A DNA stretch of 64,000 bases from Blastomyces gilchristii SLH14081 (taxonomy: Eukaryota; Ascomycota; Eurotiomycetes; Onygenales; Ajellomycetaceae): contig NW_003101677.1 of assembly GCF_000003855.2 (NCBI RefSeq), positions 810,392 through 874,391 of the forward strand, written 5' to 3'. This document shows positions 20,479 through 32,000 of this stretch, piece by piece; positions within the stretch are counted from its first letter, which is position 1, and every line of letters begins with the position of its first letter. The notes beneath the pieces were generated by a model. The model saw only the letters and a program-made list of their open reading frames with translations. It searched no databases and was not told where the DNA came from. Made by a program: the position numbers and the translations under genes.

Positions 20479-23472
20479 TCAGCCCTGCCACTTCACCTTT
20501 CCTTCCCTCAATACCTTCAGCACGCCCAACGGCACAACACCTTTTTCCACAACAGCCAGCCCGCCATATCGCTCTGCCATCTCTTTGCAATACAACTCCG
20601 CAACCCACTTCCAGTACATATTCATATGATACCAATCGGAAGAAATGGGAGGTAGCTTCTGGTCTTGCGAATTCCCCAATCGAGACTGCTCGCTCATCAG
20701 CTCTGGCGTCCGATTGACAGAAATCTGATCCTGGCAAAGGAGCAGTTCCTGGTACGCCCACACCAGGTGTTTGCTGGTGGCTTCGATGTGTCGGTTGAAT
20801 TCTTCCAGCGACATAAACTTTTCGGGTGCCTGGTACGATGATGGCGAGGAGGAGCCGTCGCGGCCACCATGACGACGACGATAGGTGTTTAGAACAAAGT
20901 TGCCAGTGTGGTCGGGTCCACGTTTTTCGAAATGTTCCTTCGCGGCAGAATATTCTTTTTCTTGTTCGATGAAGACTTTCTCCAGAATCCTTTCCGGTGT
21001 CTTTCTCATATTTTCGCGAATGGCGAGGAAGGGAATCAGTGGGTTACTGAGGTCCAAACCTCCGAGCTCCACGGGGAAATAGAAAACGCCACTGGGGATA
21101 TTATGAACGTTGAATCGCTCGGAAATCACGAGTCTGAGATAATCTACCGCGTTGCGGACGGGGGCGGAAGAAGAAGAGTATTTGTTGCTGGGTGACGTGA
21201 AGAGATCATGCTCGATACGTTGCAGGGTGGATACTGCCATTTCGACGTGCTCGCGCCCAAAACACATGGCGGGCTTTCCAAAATTGTTAACGAAGAAGCG
21301 AGCAAAATAGCTGTTCCACGCTTTAATCCAGCTAAAAATGCTTTTGCAGGCGTCCAGCTGGTGTTTGAGCTCCTTGATGTGCTCATCTACCTGCGATTGG
21401 TCGATGATGAATCGTCCGGCCTCCTCGTCAAGCTTGAGAAATCCCCAGCGCACATCACCCACAGGAAGGGCATCGTAATCAATACTCGACCTCGAGGAAG
21501 AGATGGACATGTCATCAGCATGATCCCCGTCCTCATCTTCGCTTTCAGAGGAGCTCGTTTCCTGACGTAAAGATGGGGGCTTCTTTCCAAATAGTCGGGC
21601 CGTCCCTGTTTTCTCCTCATTGAACTCAATTCCCATGACCTTGCTGAATTCAGTCATGGCCGTCCAAGCACAAACACATAATTTCTCCGGGCCCCAGAAC
21701 CAGAAGTCGTCATGAAGGCGATAAAGGAAGGCGCCGTCTGCGGATTTTGAAACGGAGTAATCCATGCAGAATAGCAGCGACTCTCCAAGGACGTCGCTTA
21801 AAGCGTGAGACATTGGAACACCTCGTCTTCTGATGCGGGCCGGAGCGTCAGGCCCGTCTTCCACGAATTTCAGCGGTGCTTCCAGAAATCTCTGAAAGAA
21901 ATCGAGCCAGACCTGAGGAACATGGAAGAACTTCATCACAGTAAGCAAAGTTGAATGCGGGAGAGACGGCCCAAACCATTTGAAGTCAGACCTTAATACT
22001 GTTACTTGCCCATGCAACGTAGTGGCTACGCGGGCTTCTGTAATGAGGAGGTGAAGCAAGGAATGTTTTCGGTCAAGGGGTGAACTAGAAGCAGCAAGGT
22101 CGCTCTCTTCGGAATTATACGTAGTCGTCTGCATTTCATTAGACGGGAGCTGGCTCATGAAGTAAGATTCCTCGAAAGTGTCTCTTCTAGTCTTATATAG
22201 ATTCTCTTGAGGACCGCCCTCTGCTTTGGGATCCTCGTGGAGAAAGTATTGCCGCCTCTCTAGATCGCGCTTGGGAATAGGGGGTGTATTCCGCTTCCAA
22301 GCATGTGAATTAAAAAACGTTCCAAATATTCTCTTGAACTCCACCCCCCATTTTACTCCAATGTATTGTAAGAAGAGTGCATCAAGAACTTCTTCATCCA
22401 TGTACACGCGGTATTTGCCATTCAATTGTCGTCGCATCTCAATTGGGATAGCTTCGCTACCCCATTTCCACGTATCGAGTTGAGCAAGACGCATGTTCAA
22501 TACGTCTGAAACTTCTTGAGCGACGTCCTCATTTTCGAGAAAGCCTTTGAGAATGCTGACCTTATCAGGGGAGAAGATATCACTAGAAATTACCCCATTC
22601 GTAACCCATTTTAGGGTGCTCGGAGTGAAGGCCTTCTGATCTGCAAGCATATCCTTCGAAAAAGTCTTCACTGAATTCCGCAGATCTTTGAGAGCCTGCT
22701 GGGATAGTCTGGTTTGCATGAAGAGCTGTTCAAGGTAACATTCAACAGCAGCGGTGTCCGTTTGAGCCGGCTCAAACACCAATGCCTCCCATTGGGCCCG
22801 CTGCTCGTGCATCTCCTCCCTCCCAACAGGTTCGAGCGAGCCTTCAATTCCCTCGTCCGCACCAGGGTCGTTTGGATTCGCGAGCCACTCAGTAACTAGC
22901 TGACTGAAGAACAAAGCGTGTTCATGTCTAACGCTCCGCAGATCCAGCTCTCGCTTCAGCTCCAGTTCCCACGTTGATAGCATCTCGCTCGATATCGACG
23001 AGTCATATTTACTTTGGAATATGAACCGTCTAATGTTCCGATACCGACTCCTAGATGTCGGTTCCCAGGGGGAGTCGTTCCAATCAAGTTCTGCATCATC
23101 TTTGTCCGTTGTATCCAAGCCATCACTGGGAAACCCTTGGATCTTCGTTACTCCTTCGAGCAGAATCCTTACCTTCTCACGCAGGTCCGGCTGTTGATTG
23201 GCTTCGTTGAGGAGCTCCGCCTTGCGAGTTTCGAACAGAGCCCGCTGCTTTTTGAGCTCGGTGATTTTCGTAGCAGTAATCGATTGCAGAGCTTGAGGAA
23301 GGGCGGCGGTGGCCATCTTTTTAGTCATCGGCATCGGTTGGCTTGTGTGGGTTCTTCGTAGATGGGTCAAGCTAGCAGTAGGCTTCCGGCAAACGGGATT
23401 GGGTAAAAGTGGGTTGTGATAAGCGATCCGACGAGACCTCCAAACCTGTCGGAATTTGAAAGTGCTCAACAT
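20479..23472 (-). CDS. rvt: Domesticated reverse transcriptase-related protein (RVT family)
   Basis: One uninterrupted 997-codon frame, ATG at 23472. It carries a complete RT core. Motif A is VLRSDFKWFGPSLPH (Asp496). RGVPMSHALSD (550–560) is the RT4/motif B region. The catalytic box is YRLHDDFWFW (Asp588, Asp589), a divergent form of the usual YxDD. GIEFNEEKTG (614–623) is motif D, and DVRWGFLKLD (from 673) follows as motif E. These match the single-copy rvt genes known from fungi, bdelloids and other groups, cellular genes not tied to a mobile element. There is no integrase, RNase H, endonuclease, gag, LTR or poly(A) tail here. Residues 634–668 form an acidic, Ser-rich insert between motifs D and E. 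The first 52 residues are Arg-rich with few acids and precede a second Met at 53, so a mitochondrial presequence or a later start is possible. The biological role is unsettled. Confidence 0.9.
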   Translation of the reverse strand: MLSTFKFRQVWRSRRIAYHNPLLPNPVCRKPTASLTHLRRTHTSQPMPMTKKMATAALPQALQSITATKITELKKQRALFETRKAELLNEANQQPDLREKVRILLEGVTKIQGFPSDGLDTTDKDDAELDWNDSPWEPTSRSRYRNIRRFIFQSKYDSSISSEMLSTWELELKRELDLRSVRHEHALFFSQLVTEWLANPNDPGADEGIEGSLEPVGREEMHEQRAQWEALVFEPAQTDTAAVECYLEQLFMQTRLSQQALKDLRNSVKTFSKDMLADQKAFTPSTLKWVTNGVISSDIFSPDKVSILKGFLENEDVAQEVSDVLNMRLAQLDTWKWGSEAIPIEMRRQLNGKYRVYMDEEVLDALFLQYIGVKWGVEFKRIFGTFFNSHAWKRNTPPIPKRDLERRQYFLHEDPKAEGGPQENLYKTRRDTFEESYFMSQLPSNEMQTTTYNSEESDLAASSSPLDRKHSLLHLLITEARVATTLHGQVTVLRSDFKWFGPSLPHSTLLTVMKFFHVPQVWLDFFQRFLEAPLKFVEDGPDAPARIRRRGVPMSHALSDVLGESLLFCMDYSVSKSADGAFLYRLHDDFWFWGPEKLCVCAWTAMTEFSKVMGIEFNEEKTGTARLFGKKPPSLRQETSSSESEDEDGDHADDMSISSSRSSIDYDALPVGDVRWGFLKLDEEAGRFIIDQSQVDEHIKELKHQLDACKSIFSWIKAWNSYFARFFVNNFGKPAMCFGREHVEMAVSTLQRIEHDLFTSPSNKYSSSSAPVRNAVDYLRLVISERFNVHNIPSGVFYFPVELGGLDLSNPLIPFLAIRENMRKTPERILEKVFIEQEKEYSAAKEHFEKRGPDHTGNFVLNTYRRRHGGRDGSSSPSSYQAPEKFMSLEEFNRHIEATSKHLVWAYQELLLCQDQISVNRTPELMSEQSRLGNSQDQKLPPISSDWYHMNMYWKWVAELYCKEMAERYGGLAVVEKGVVPLGVLKVLREGKVKWQG

Positions 23473-25587
23473 CGAGTTGGATCCCAGGAAAGGGGGGAAG
23501 GAAAGGGGGATATTTCGAGGGCGCTTGAACAGCTTTTTATGTCGACCAGGTCAACGCGATCAGCGTCGGACCACCGGATTACAGAGTCGAGATTGAACAG
23601 GACCTCGTGGAGAACCAGTTTTGCCAGTCGACAGGAGTTGAAAACTAGTATGGATATGGACGCCGACGAGCGGTGATAGACCTATGGAAGAGATGATGAT
23701 GCTGATGCTCAAACTGCCAGGCGGACAAAGGCCATGGCAACCCTGGTGACGGTCACACAGATGCATTGTCGGCGTCCGCAAATGAAGTACTAACTGGCTG
23801 CGAATGAAACCTCCAGAAGTCAAGCCACACACACTTAATTTGGAAAACGTGGATTTTGAATCCTAGTCTAGCCATTTAAGTATTTATGTCCGATCAAGAG
23901 CCGTTGAGCTTGTAGAGAGTGATGCAAATAAGCATACTGTGCAGTCGAAATTCAAGGCAGCCAAGTCAATTCGATGGTGAGTCATCTTCATAAATAACAG
24001 ATTTCACAGATTGGCAAACAGATATTCGATGATCTCAGTAACTTATGAGAGCTCTCCATGTCGAAACACTCCAGCATATTGATTGTTAGGCAGCGCGCGC
24101 GTTGAGAAAAGTAACTAGTGCGGCTCTTTGGCCGGAGATAACGCGTTAGCTCGTTGCTCCTCCGGTTTCAATATCAGTCAATCAACCAACCAATCCCTCT
24201 CCATCCGGATGCGAATATCATTGGAATTCAACAACATAATTAAATAGGCAACCATTATTCATGCCATAGAAGTATTCATGAAACTCGACTCCCAGCTCAG
24301 CCTCGATTTTCTCCCCGATCTCTACTAACTATACGGAGTAGCTCCTAGCACCTCTCTACGAACTCACCGTCCCAAACTCAACATGACTTCCTGACAACTG
24401 CAATCTCACACCCTGTGCGCTAACGCTTAGACGGACGACGTTGAAATCCCTGCTCCACGAAAAGTTTTACCTCGCTTCTAACTCGCCTCGCAGGCGAATT
24501 GCGCCCACAGCCACAGCAAAGCCGTCCAGCAGCGCTGCCTGTTGCAGGAGGATCCTCCCTTCACCATTACCATACCAGAGCTGGTGCTGAGCCGCAGATG
24601 GAGGACCCACCATCTTTTGCTTCATTATTTTAAGGTGGAGAGGTGGTGCCGAAACGCAGATAGCCAGGATCCCATATCCTAGCGGCTCCCTTGAACAGTG
24701 CATCCCTTCACATGCACGGAGTAGTCACCACTCTATCCATCGGTAAGCTTCTTCAGGCCAAATTCGACATTGATATCTACCAAGGTACATACGTTGATAT
24801 GCAGAATCCTGTGCAGAAGCGCGACGAATCAAGCATGAATCCCGTAATATTGCGAGATGGGGGCGGACAGCTGATGTACTGTCCATGTACACTACATGTA
24901 CATGTCAGTCACATCTACAACGCCAATTTTCAGCATCTCTCTGTTCCTCTCACAAATTTGACTTTAAATTCGAGTCTGCTGCCGTCTCACTCCTCGTGCC
25001 CTGGGATGGTGGAGGGTTATTTATGAGGATGTGTTTACGAGATGGAATTGGTGTGTAGTCAAGCTGCATTCCAGCGGTTTGGGAGGATTGAGGGAGATCC
25101 TTGACTAGCCACTTTGAGCGAGTTCTCTTTGAGGTGCTGGAAGAGCATCTATGATGGAGTAAAGGGTTGTAGGGTGACATTGTTGTTTGCTGGGGTGGAT
25201 ATGATGGTGGTGTGGTGATCGAATGGTAAGTCGGGTGAAATGAACAGTTACATGAGTGATATAGTTTACCTAGGTATGCATCTTGAGATCAATATAGGTA
25301 TTATTATTAAACAATCAGTTTTTCAAAGTAAGTCTGAGGTAGCATAATGTTCTTCAAAACAAAGAAGATTCAATGCAATTTTAAAAAGACGTTTAGTCTA
25401 TATAGGTCAATTTGTCTGGGGTGCTGTCGACATTAAATTAAAGGAGCAGATAAAAGAGAAGAGGAAAAAAAATCAGAAAGAAATAAACAATACAACTGAA
25501 GAAAAAACTGCAGGTATCCATCCCCCAAGTGGAATTACTTAAGAAAACACCTCATTATTCATAGTTCCCACACCTCTATCCCGTTCA
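23473..25587. other. 2.1-kb intergenic upstream of RVT and downstream of NCS1 permease
   Basis: This contains the RVT promoter region, two CGGAGTA-type words (24332–24340 and 24715–24724) and an ACATGTAC palindrome cluster near 24883–24905. I found no open frame with coding character and no repeat that brackets the RVT gene. Confidence 0.5.
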
Positions 25588-27663
25588 TTAGAAATTCCCC
25601 CCAAACCCTTTCACATCAACCCGGCCTCGTCCACTTTTCACATCGATATCCAGATCATCATCCACAGGCGACGACGGAGATCTTGACTGGGACTCCTCAT
25701 CAATACTAAGCGCTTCTCCTTGGTTATACGCCACAGACAGATTCGTGACATCGATATCCCTCTCATTCCATGTCTTGCTCGTCGCTGGGATTGGCCAAAT
25801 CCTCGTGAGGATATAATACATCGCAAAGGAAATGAAGAAGCCGCAGAAGAAATTTAGATTGTAGAAATAGGTGGCTCCAACGGGTACTGTGATGCCAACA
25901 GCACCGACGAAGCCGACGATGTTGATGAGAATCCCGGAGAAGTAGGACGCGTAAGCGTGCCAGGAGAAGCCAAAGACATAGTAATAGGGACTACGCTTGC
26001 GGGCGCTGTAGAGTTCTTTTACGTCGATGTAACCCTTGCGAACAAGATAGTAGTCGCAAATCATTGGGCCTGCAATGGAGGAAAGAAAGACGGAGTAGGC
26101 GGAAAGGTATGTGGTAAAGCTGTTCGAGCTGGAGAGGAGATGCCACTGTAGAACAAGGGCATATTTGTTAGTAAGGAGTGGAGTAACGGTAGGCAGTGAG
26201 GATGGTGTGGTGGAAACACGTACGGGACACATAGCGAAACCAACGGTTGCGCAGATATACCCGCCCCGGCGAATACTGAGGAACCGGGGGAAGAGGGCGG
26301 TCATATCGGTTCCCGCCGATATCGAGTTGGCCGCAATATTTGTTCCTAGCTGTGCTAGAGCAAAGGCACTGGAGATGATAAAGACCCCAAACCTTTCCCC
26401 TTTGCTCGCGCCGTCGAGAAATCTACCTAAAATATCAAGTGGGTTCCAAATAGGCTCTTCATAAATCACGCCTGACGAGGATGACACGATAATCCCGATG
26501 AATGATGTGATTGCAAAACTGATGGGTATCGTGAATAGTTGAGAGTACAAGGCATCCTTTGGCTTCCTAGCAACCCTTGAAAAGTCGAGCGAGTTGACGA
26601 TAAGCGTAGCGAAGTTGGCGATTGAAGACATTACTCCCTTTATCACTGCCCAGGCCAATTTGCTGCCTTGGACAGTATGCTGTTGGTCAACAACAGGGCC
26701 GAGTCCACCTGCACGGTGGACGGACCAAGCAAGGAAAACGATGCCAGCCATTGGCGCGTAGTAAGATTTGATGGTGAAGAGATGGCGGATCTTATGCACT
26801 GGGAACCAGATGGCGGGAAGACTGCAGAGTGAAAACAGAAAGAAGCTCAAGAAGTCTCTCGTGGTTGTTCCCGAACTAGCTGGCATGCTATTTGGCAAGT
26901 CCTTATAGCTAGACCATATGGATCTAATCATCAGCGTAACACATTGGCCTTATCCAAGGACGTGCATAGAGGATTTATATCAGTCTCCGGCAAAAAATCT
27001 AGGATGTCAACGCCCTCTACGCATTAAAACATGGGATTACATACCTCCAATCCACGACTGCACACCATACCAGATACATGCCATGGCTGCCCGGTTAAAG
27101 ACAGGCCACATGGAGCCCCATACCCCAAACGACGCCCTGATACCCACTGGGAAAGATATGTGATACACTGCACCGATTCGCGCACTCAGGCACAGAAACA
27201 CAGCAGCAATGAAGTATCCAAACCACACGCAAATCCAGGACTGCCACCACGACAAACCTTCGACGATCATCGCGGACGAGATCATCCATGTGTTCTGGGA
27301 TTAGAAAATCGGTTCAGCATACTCTGCGAGTTCTCACAGTAGATTTCTCATGAAAATGATTCGCGTTTGTTTTGACCCACGATATTGAAGGAGTCCGCGA
27401 TCCAGAAGCCAACATAGTTCCAAGGACCCCATCGTCGATGCTCCGGTTTAACTACATCATGGGAGCGTCAGTAAGGGTTAGTGTCATTAGAAAACGGTAG
27501 AGTCCCGACGTCTTGCTTGGTCGAGCAATAGTAGCTAAGCTCACGTACCTGGTTTCAAATCATCGTTCACCAGCATGAGCTGTCCGGTAGACAAGCCAGC
27601 CTCATATCTAACCTCCAGCTTGGAGACATAATGCGCAATTTTTGAATTTGATAGAACATCCAT
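25588..27663 (-). CDS. NCS1-family nucleobase permease (uracil/allantoin Fur type)
   Basis: Five exons, 27663–27549, 27451–27381, 27294–27045, 26948–26224 and 26145–25588, total 1,719 nt (572 residues). The Fur-type landmarks appear in order: [19 protein letters not shown] across exon 2, [20 protein letters not shown] at the start of exon 3, then [40 protein letters not shown] and [20 protein letters not shown]. About 12 hydrophobic segments are present, with a hydrophilic C-terminal tail in the cytosol. Proteins of this kind are plasma-membrane proton symporters for uracil, allantoin, uric acid or related compounds; which one cannot be told here. The last intron (78 bp) is in frame without a stop, so a naive translation would wrongly include it. 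The exon 4 acceptor is an AAG. Confidence 0.88.
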
Positions 27664-29084
27664 ATTTGATCCGAGGTTGGTGAAAGAAGGCACATATCAA
27701 ACAAGGAAATGTATCAGAATGGACAAGATATATACTCTATACTCTGGCCGCGGTCGCAGTTCCCCGGGCGGAGTGCACACGCTGCAAGAAGGAGGAAGCT
27801 GTCGATCGGGATCAAGTCGTCTATGCTGATTGATTGTAGTTCGTCTGAGACGGCGATGACATAGCAGAGATGAAGAGAGGGGGAGACAAGGTGAGAGATT
27901 CATCTGCTGCCCTGGAAGTATTTATACGGGGGAGGAGAGGTTTTCCCCACGCTCGATGTGATCTTGCCCGGGAGAGATTCTCCGCCCAAGATGGCAGCTC
28001 CTAGTATGACATCTGCACTACAGACGTCAGTTGTCTTCCCGTTAGAACCCAGTTGAACCAAGATCCCGGAAGTCAAGCAGAAACATGGCTTACTGTTACC
28101 CAATGACACTAGCAGAGGACTGGACTTGTCCGCGATCAATATCGCTCGTTATCATGTTGGTGGACCCGGTCATCTTCCCCCGTCGCCGTCCACTGTCGTC
28201 GTCGAGCTACTTGCGCAAACTTTTGGAAACCGTTCCCCCAACGGTGGATCTACACAGAGTAATCGAGATAGGGTTCTTTTCCCGGTATCTGATTTGATCA
28301 TCGCCGTGGAGGGTATCCAAGAACCGCCATCACCGATCACAGGGACAGCCGGCCAAGTTTTCCAACTCTCGTCCGTTGTTGGTTCCCGATACTGGCTTTA
28401 TTATTGTGGTGGGTGCAACAACCCGGTCGCATGCGTTCGCCCCTCGATGGGCCATAGAGAACAGGCTACTGGGAAGCTCACGAAGTTGGAGGGCGACTCC
28501 TTGCGACATCGCATCACCTCCCCTTCCTATCAGCAGCTCCAATGTCTGATAAATATGGAGAACCCTGGCTTATCTTTCTTGGCTAGCTACCGGCCATTCT
28601 GAGGGCAATACAGAGTAACTGCTGATTACACCATCTTCCAGGGTGGCGGGGTTAACGAGGCTTTGAGTGAATCCGAGTTCTTTGGAGGAATACAAACAGT
28701 TGACTCTTGCGGTTGAGATGGAGAAGAAAGTCCACGGAAGTGGGAACTGAGTTAATTCGCGCTAAGTTAACTACCGGATAATGTTGGGCCCAACCAAGTA
28801 GGTCAACTGGGTAACTAGCCAAGATGCTGTCGCTGCTCTATAGTTGCTAGACGGATAAAATGTGCTATCATACATATATATATATATATATATATATGTG
28901 TGTATATCAAGGTGGTTAACCCGAGCTAATGGATTGATCCATCTGGTCTAGTCTCATTATTGAAGCAGCTGTATACACCAAGCATTTTACGCACATGAAG
29001 TTTCGAAATTCGTTTCATTCCAGATAAAAGGTTTACATATATATATACCATATACCCACAATAATGTCACACAACCCAACCAAA
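27664..29084. other. Intergenic, NCS1 permease promoter side to URB2 3' end
   Basis: It includes the upstream region of the permease gene and a (TA)n run near 28872–28897. A 158-codon open frame at 28126–28602 on the plus strand begins at a TTG codon and has no domain, so I do not call it. Nothing else is supported. Confidence 0.45.
28872..28897. repeat. (TA)n microsatellite
   Basis: Roughly 13 TA units, followed by TGTGTGTATAT. No coding overlap. Confidence 0.9.
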
Positions 29085-32000
29085 TCACCCATGATTCCAC
29101 TTCCCAAACCTCACGTAATCTTCATATAAACTCTTAAACACTGCCCGACTCGACGAGTCCATCGCCGCATTCATACCCCTCATCGTCTCCTTCGACATCG
29201 CGTCCAAAACAGAGTAAAAGCCCGGTATCAACGCAGCCTTCATCTCCGGCGCCAGTTGACCTCGCAGCTGACAAATGGCATACTCCATAACTAAATACTG
29301 CAAATGCTGCCCCGCTAGACTCTTTACCTTTTTTGTATTATCTGTTAGTCCGCTATCTGATCGCTGGACCCGTTGTACCGCGGACACCGTTGGGTCGCAT
29401 AGGGTAGTTAGGAGGCGGGTGAATTGGGTTGCATGAGACGGCTTGTGGAGAAGGGAACTGGCATTATGACTGTCTGCCCATGGTGGCGGGGTCAATTGGG
29501 AGCGAGATGATCTTTGCGGTCTCGAACTGAGAGTGAAGAGGAGGCGAAGGAGGGGTTGCATGACTGGTAGGACAAGATGGAATCTTCCACTGAGCTTTTG
29601 GCGGTATTGGCCAAAAACGAGGCCGAGAAGGTGACAGATGCGACTGTAAATAACCCCTGCATACTTCCCTGCTATTTTGGGGCCTTGGGTAGATATCACG
29701 ATTGCAATTGTGCCTAGGGTGTTGTCGATGTTCCATTGTGTGATGGACCGCGACCGGTTACGGAGGAGCATTTCTATGCACTCTGTTGCAAGAGAAAATG
29801 GTTCAATTGCTGTGGTTTCGATAAGGCATTGTAATAACGCAGTGAAGAGGGCAGACAGCTCCTGTGATGCTTGGGTATCTGGGTCCTCAACGGGCTCAAA
29901 GCAAGAAATGGCAACGCCTGTAAGCAGAAGTCGATGAGCAGTATTTTGGCCTGCGAAGCCTGACTCGCGAATTTGGCGTACAAGACGGACGAGCTTCTTC
30001 TCTGATAGAGCGGACAATTTGTGGCGGATGTCTCGCAAAAGCATCTGTTGTTCCTCGCCATATAACTGATCAATGGGGAATAACGAAAGAGACTGCATCA
30101 GTACATGCTCAAGGTCTTTACCAGGCTGCTGGGACGACACGAGCCGGCGTTTGGCAAGTCTTTTGGTGTGGATATCATCGCTAACCGTAGTCAATCGCTT
30201 CTCAACTTTACGTATGGCCTTTTGCGCCTCTTTATTTGTCTTCATCATGTCTTCAAAATCTTCCAGAGCATTCAAAATGCCGGTTAACGTGTTCACATCC
30301 AGCATTTCCCTGTCATTTTCCATGTTTTTCTCGATAGACCGTAAATCAGAAATGAGAATGTTTAACACTTTCTCGCGCAGCGCATTCAAAGTTTCAACTT
30401 TAAGGTTACCGCCTAAGTGCTCATGATGTGTGCGAAGTGTTCCTAGAGATAACACAAGCATAGAAAACTCCATGTTATTGAAGTTGGCGTTATCGTATTT
30501 TTGTACCATTGAGGATGCTTTGTCAAACGTTTTCTGGAAATACAGATGTCGTTGAGCATCGGACGAGACTAACACCCGATCTATGATTACTTTGTGGAGC
30601 TGGCGGAATGGTTGAAATGGGAGCACTGTCGACGACGAATCCCCCTTTGAGAGGGAAATAGCATTTGAAAGTTTCCATGGTTCTTCCCAATCGCTGGTAA
30701 TCTGGGCTGAGGACTTAGGTAAATCTGCCAGCCTTGTCATCAAGGTTAGAATATCAGTACACAATGGCCCAGAGCTTAATTGCCCTGTAACAATCGTTTG
30801 TTGGAGGAAATCCAAGAGCATTCCCCTCTGGTGGCGTGGGATCAACCGAGTTGGGACGCCCAGGAGGCTCGCAATTGAGAGATGCCGGGGGCTGTTCTTC
30901 TCTTTGAGATGATGCAAAATTGTATTGACAAGATCGTAAACCGCTGCAGGCGTCTCAAGTAGCCATTCGTTAGAGGTCATCGACTGCCATATTTCGACCA
31001 ACTGACTTTCGAGGCTCGAACCCACTGTCTCTTGCCTCGAAAGCGGTGTCGAAGTATAAAGCTCGGAGCGTTCAACTGACGTGAGAAGGCCGTTAAATAG
31101 CAGGGCTCGGTTCTCGGATGTTAGGCGGGAAACAGCCAACGGCGTTGCCTGTAAAACAACAAGATAACCAACACAAACAGCTTCGGGAGAGGTCATAGTG
31201 TCCACTCGACCGTCCCATGCTGGTCCTGCAGATTTCACAACCTGATTAAACGCGGGTGCAATTCGCGGGATTATTTCATTCAAATACTGGCTGTGTTTGG
31301 CGCTGTCTGCCCTGCCTGCAACCAGTACCACAAGTTTAAAAGCCTCGAATGCTTCAAGACAATCATTCGTAGATATATTGGTGGTGGACCCCTGATTATG
31401 GAAGCTCTGCAACAGGTCAACTGCTTTAGGTAACAGGGCTCTGCTAAGGTCCATAGAACTATCATCTGTGTACGAGGAAAGCCGATTAACAAAACGCTGG
31501 GAAAGACGCCATAGCCGCCATCCCCAGTCTAGCTTCCATCTCGACAAGATTAAGTTGGATATTATACCGAAGGCTTGTGCCAAGGATTCGCCTTCTAACA
31601 TAGCGTCGCCTTCTCGTAATTGTGGTTTCAAGATAGCGTCAAGCAATACGATGTCTGCATAGTACTCAGAGATCTTCGCTTCGTCGTCGAATGAGTGCTG
31701 TGTTAAAATAGTTTGCAGACGATCTTTAGTCTGATTCTCAGAGAATAGATCCGTTATCAAAGGTCTAAATGCAGCAGCAAGGTCGTCATCCTCCCAAACA
31801 AAAAAGTAGAGTATATCTGCCCCGCCTAAACGAGTAGATTCAATCCAAGTTAATTGATCGGACCAGATATTGAGGAATGAACCAATAGCCCTTGCACCCG
31901 CAAACCCTTTGAGCAAAGGTATAACAACGTCGTTCTTAATGACGCCATAGGTCTCATTTGGCATAATGCTTGAAACTAGCGAAAAAGATGTGATTCGACC

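Noticed and set aside
20479..23472. LTR or LINE retrotransposon
   Set aside because: Only an RT domain is present, in a single long intact frame. No RNase H, integrase, endonuclease, gag, LTR, tail or target duplication is visible, and the motifs fit the cellular RVT class.
28126..28602. 158-codon open frame on the plus strand
   Set aside because: It begins at TTG, has no domain or coding-like composition, and lies in the NCS1 permease upstream region.
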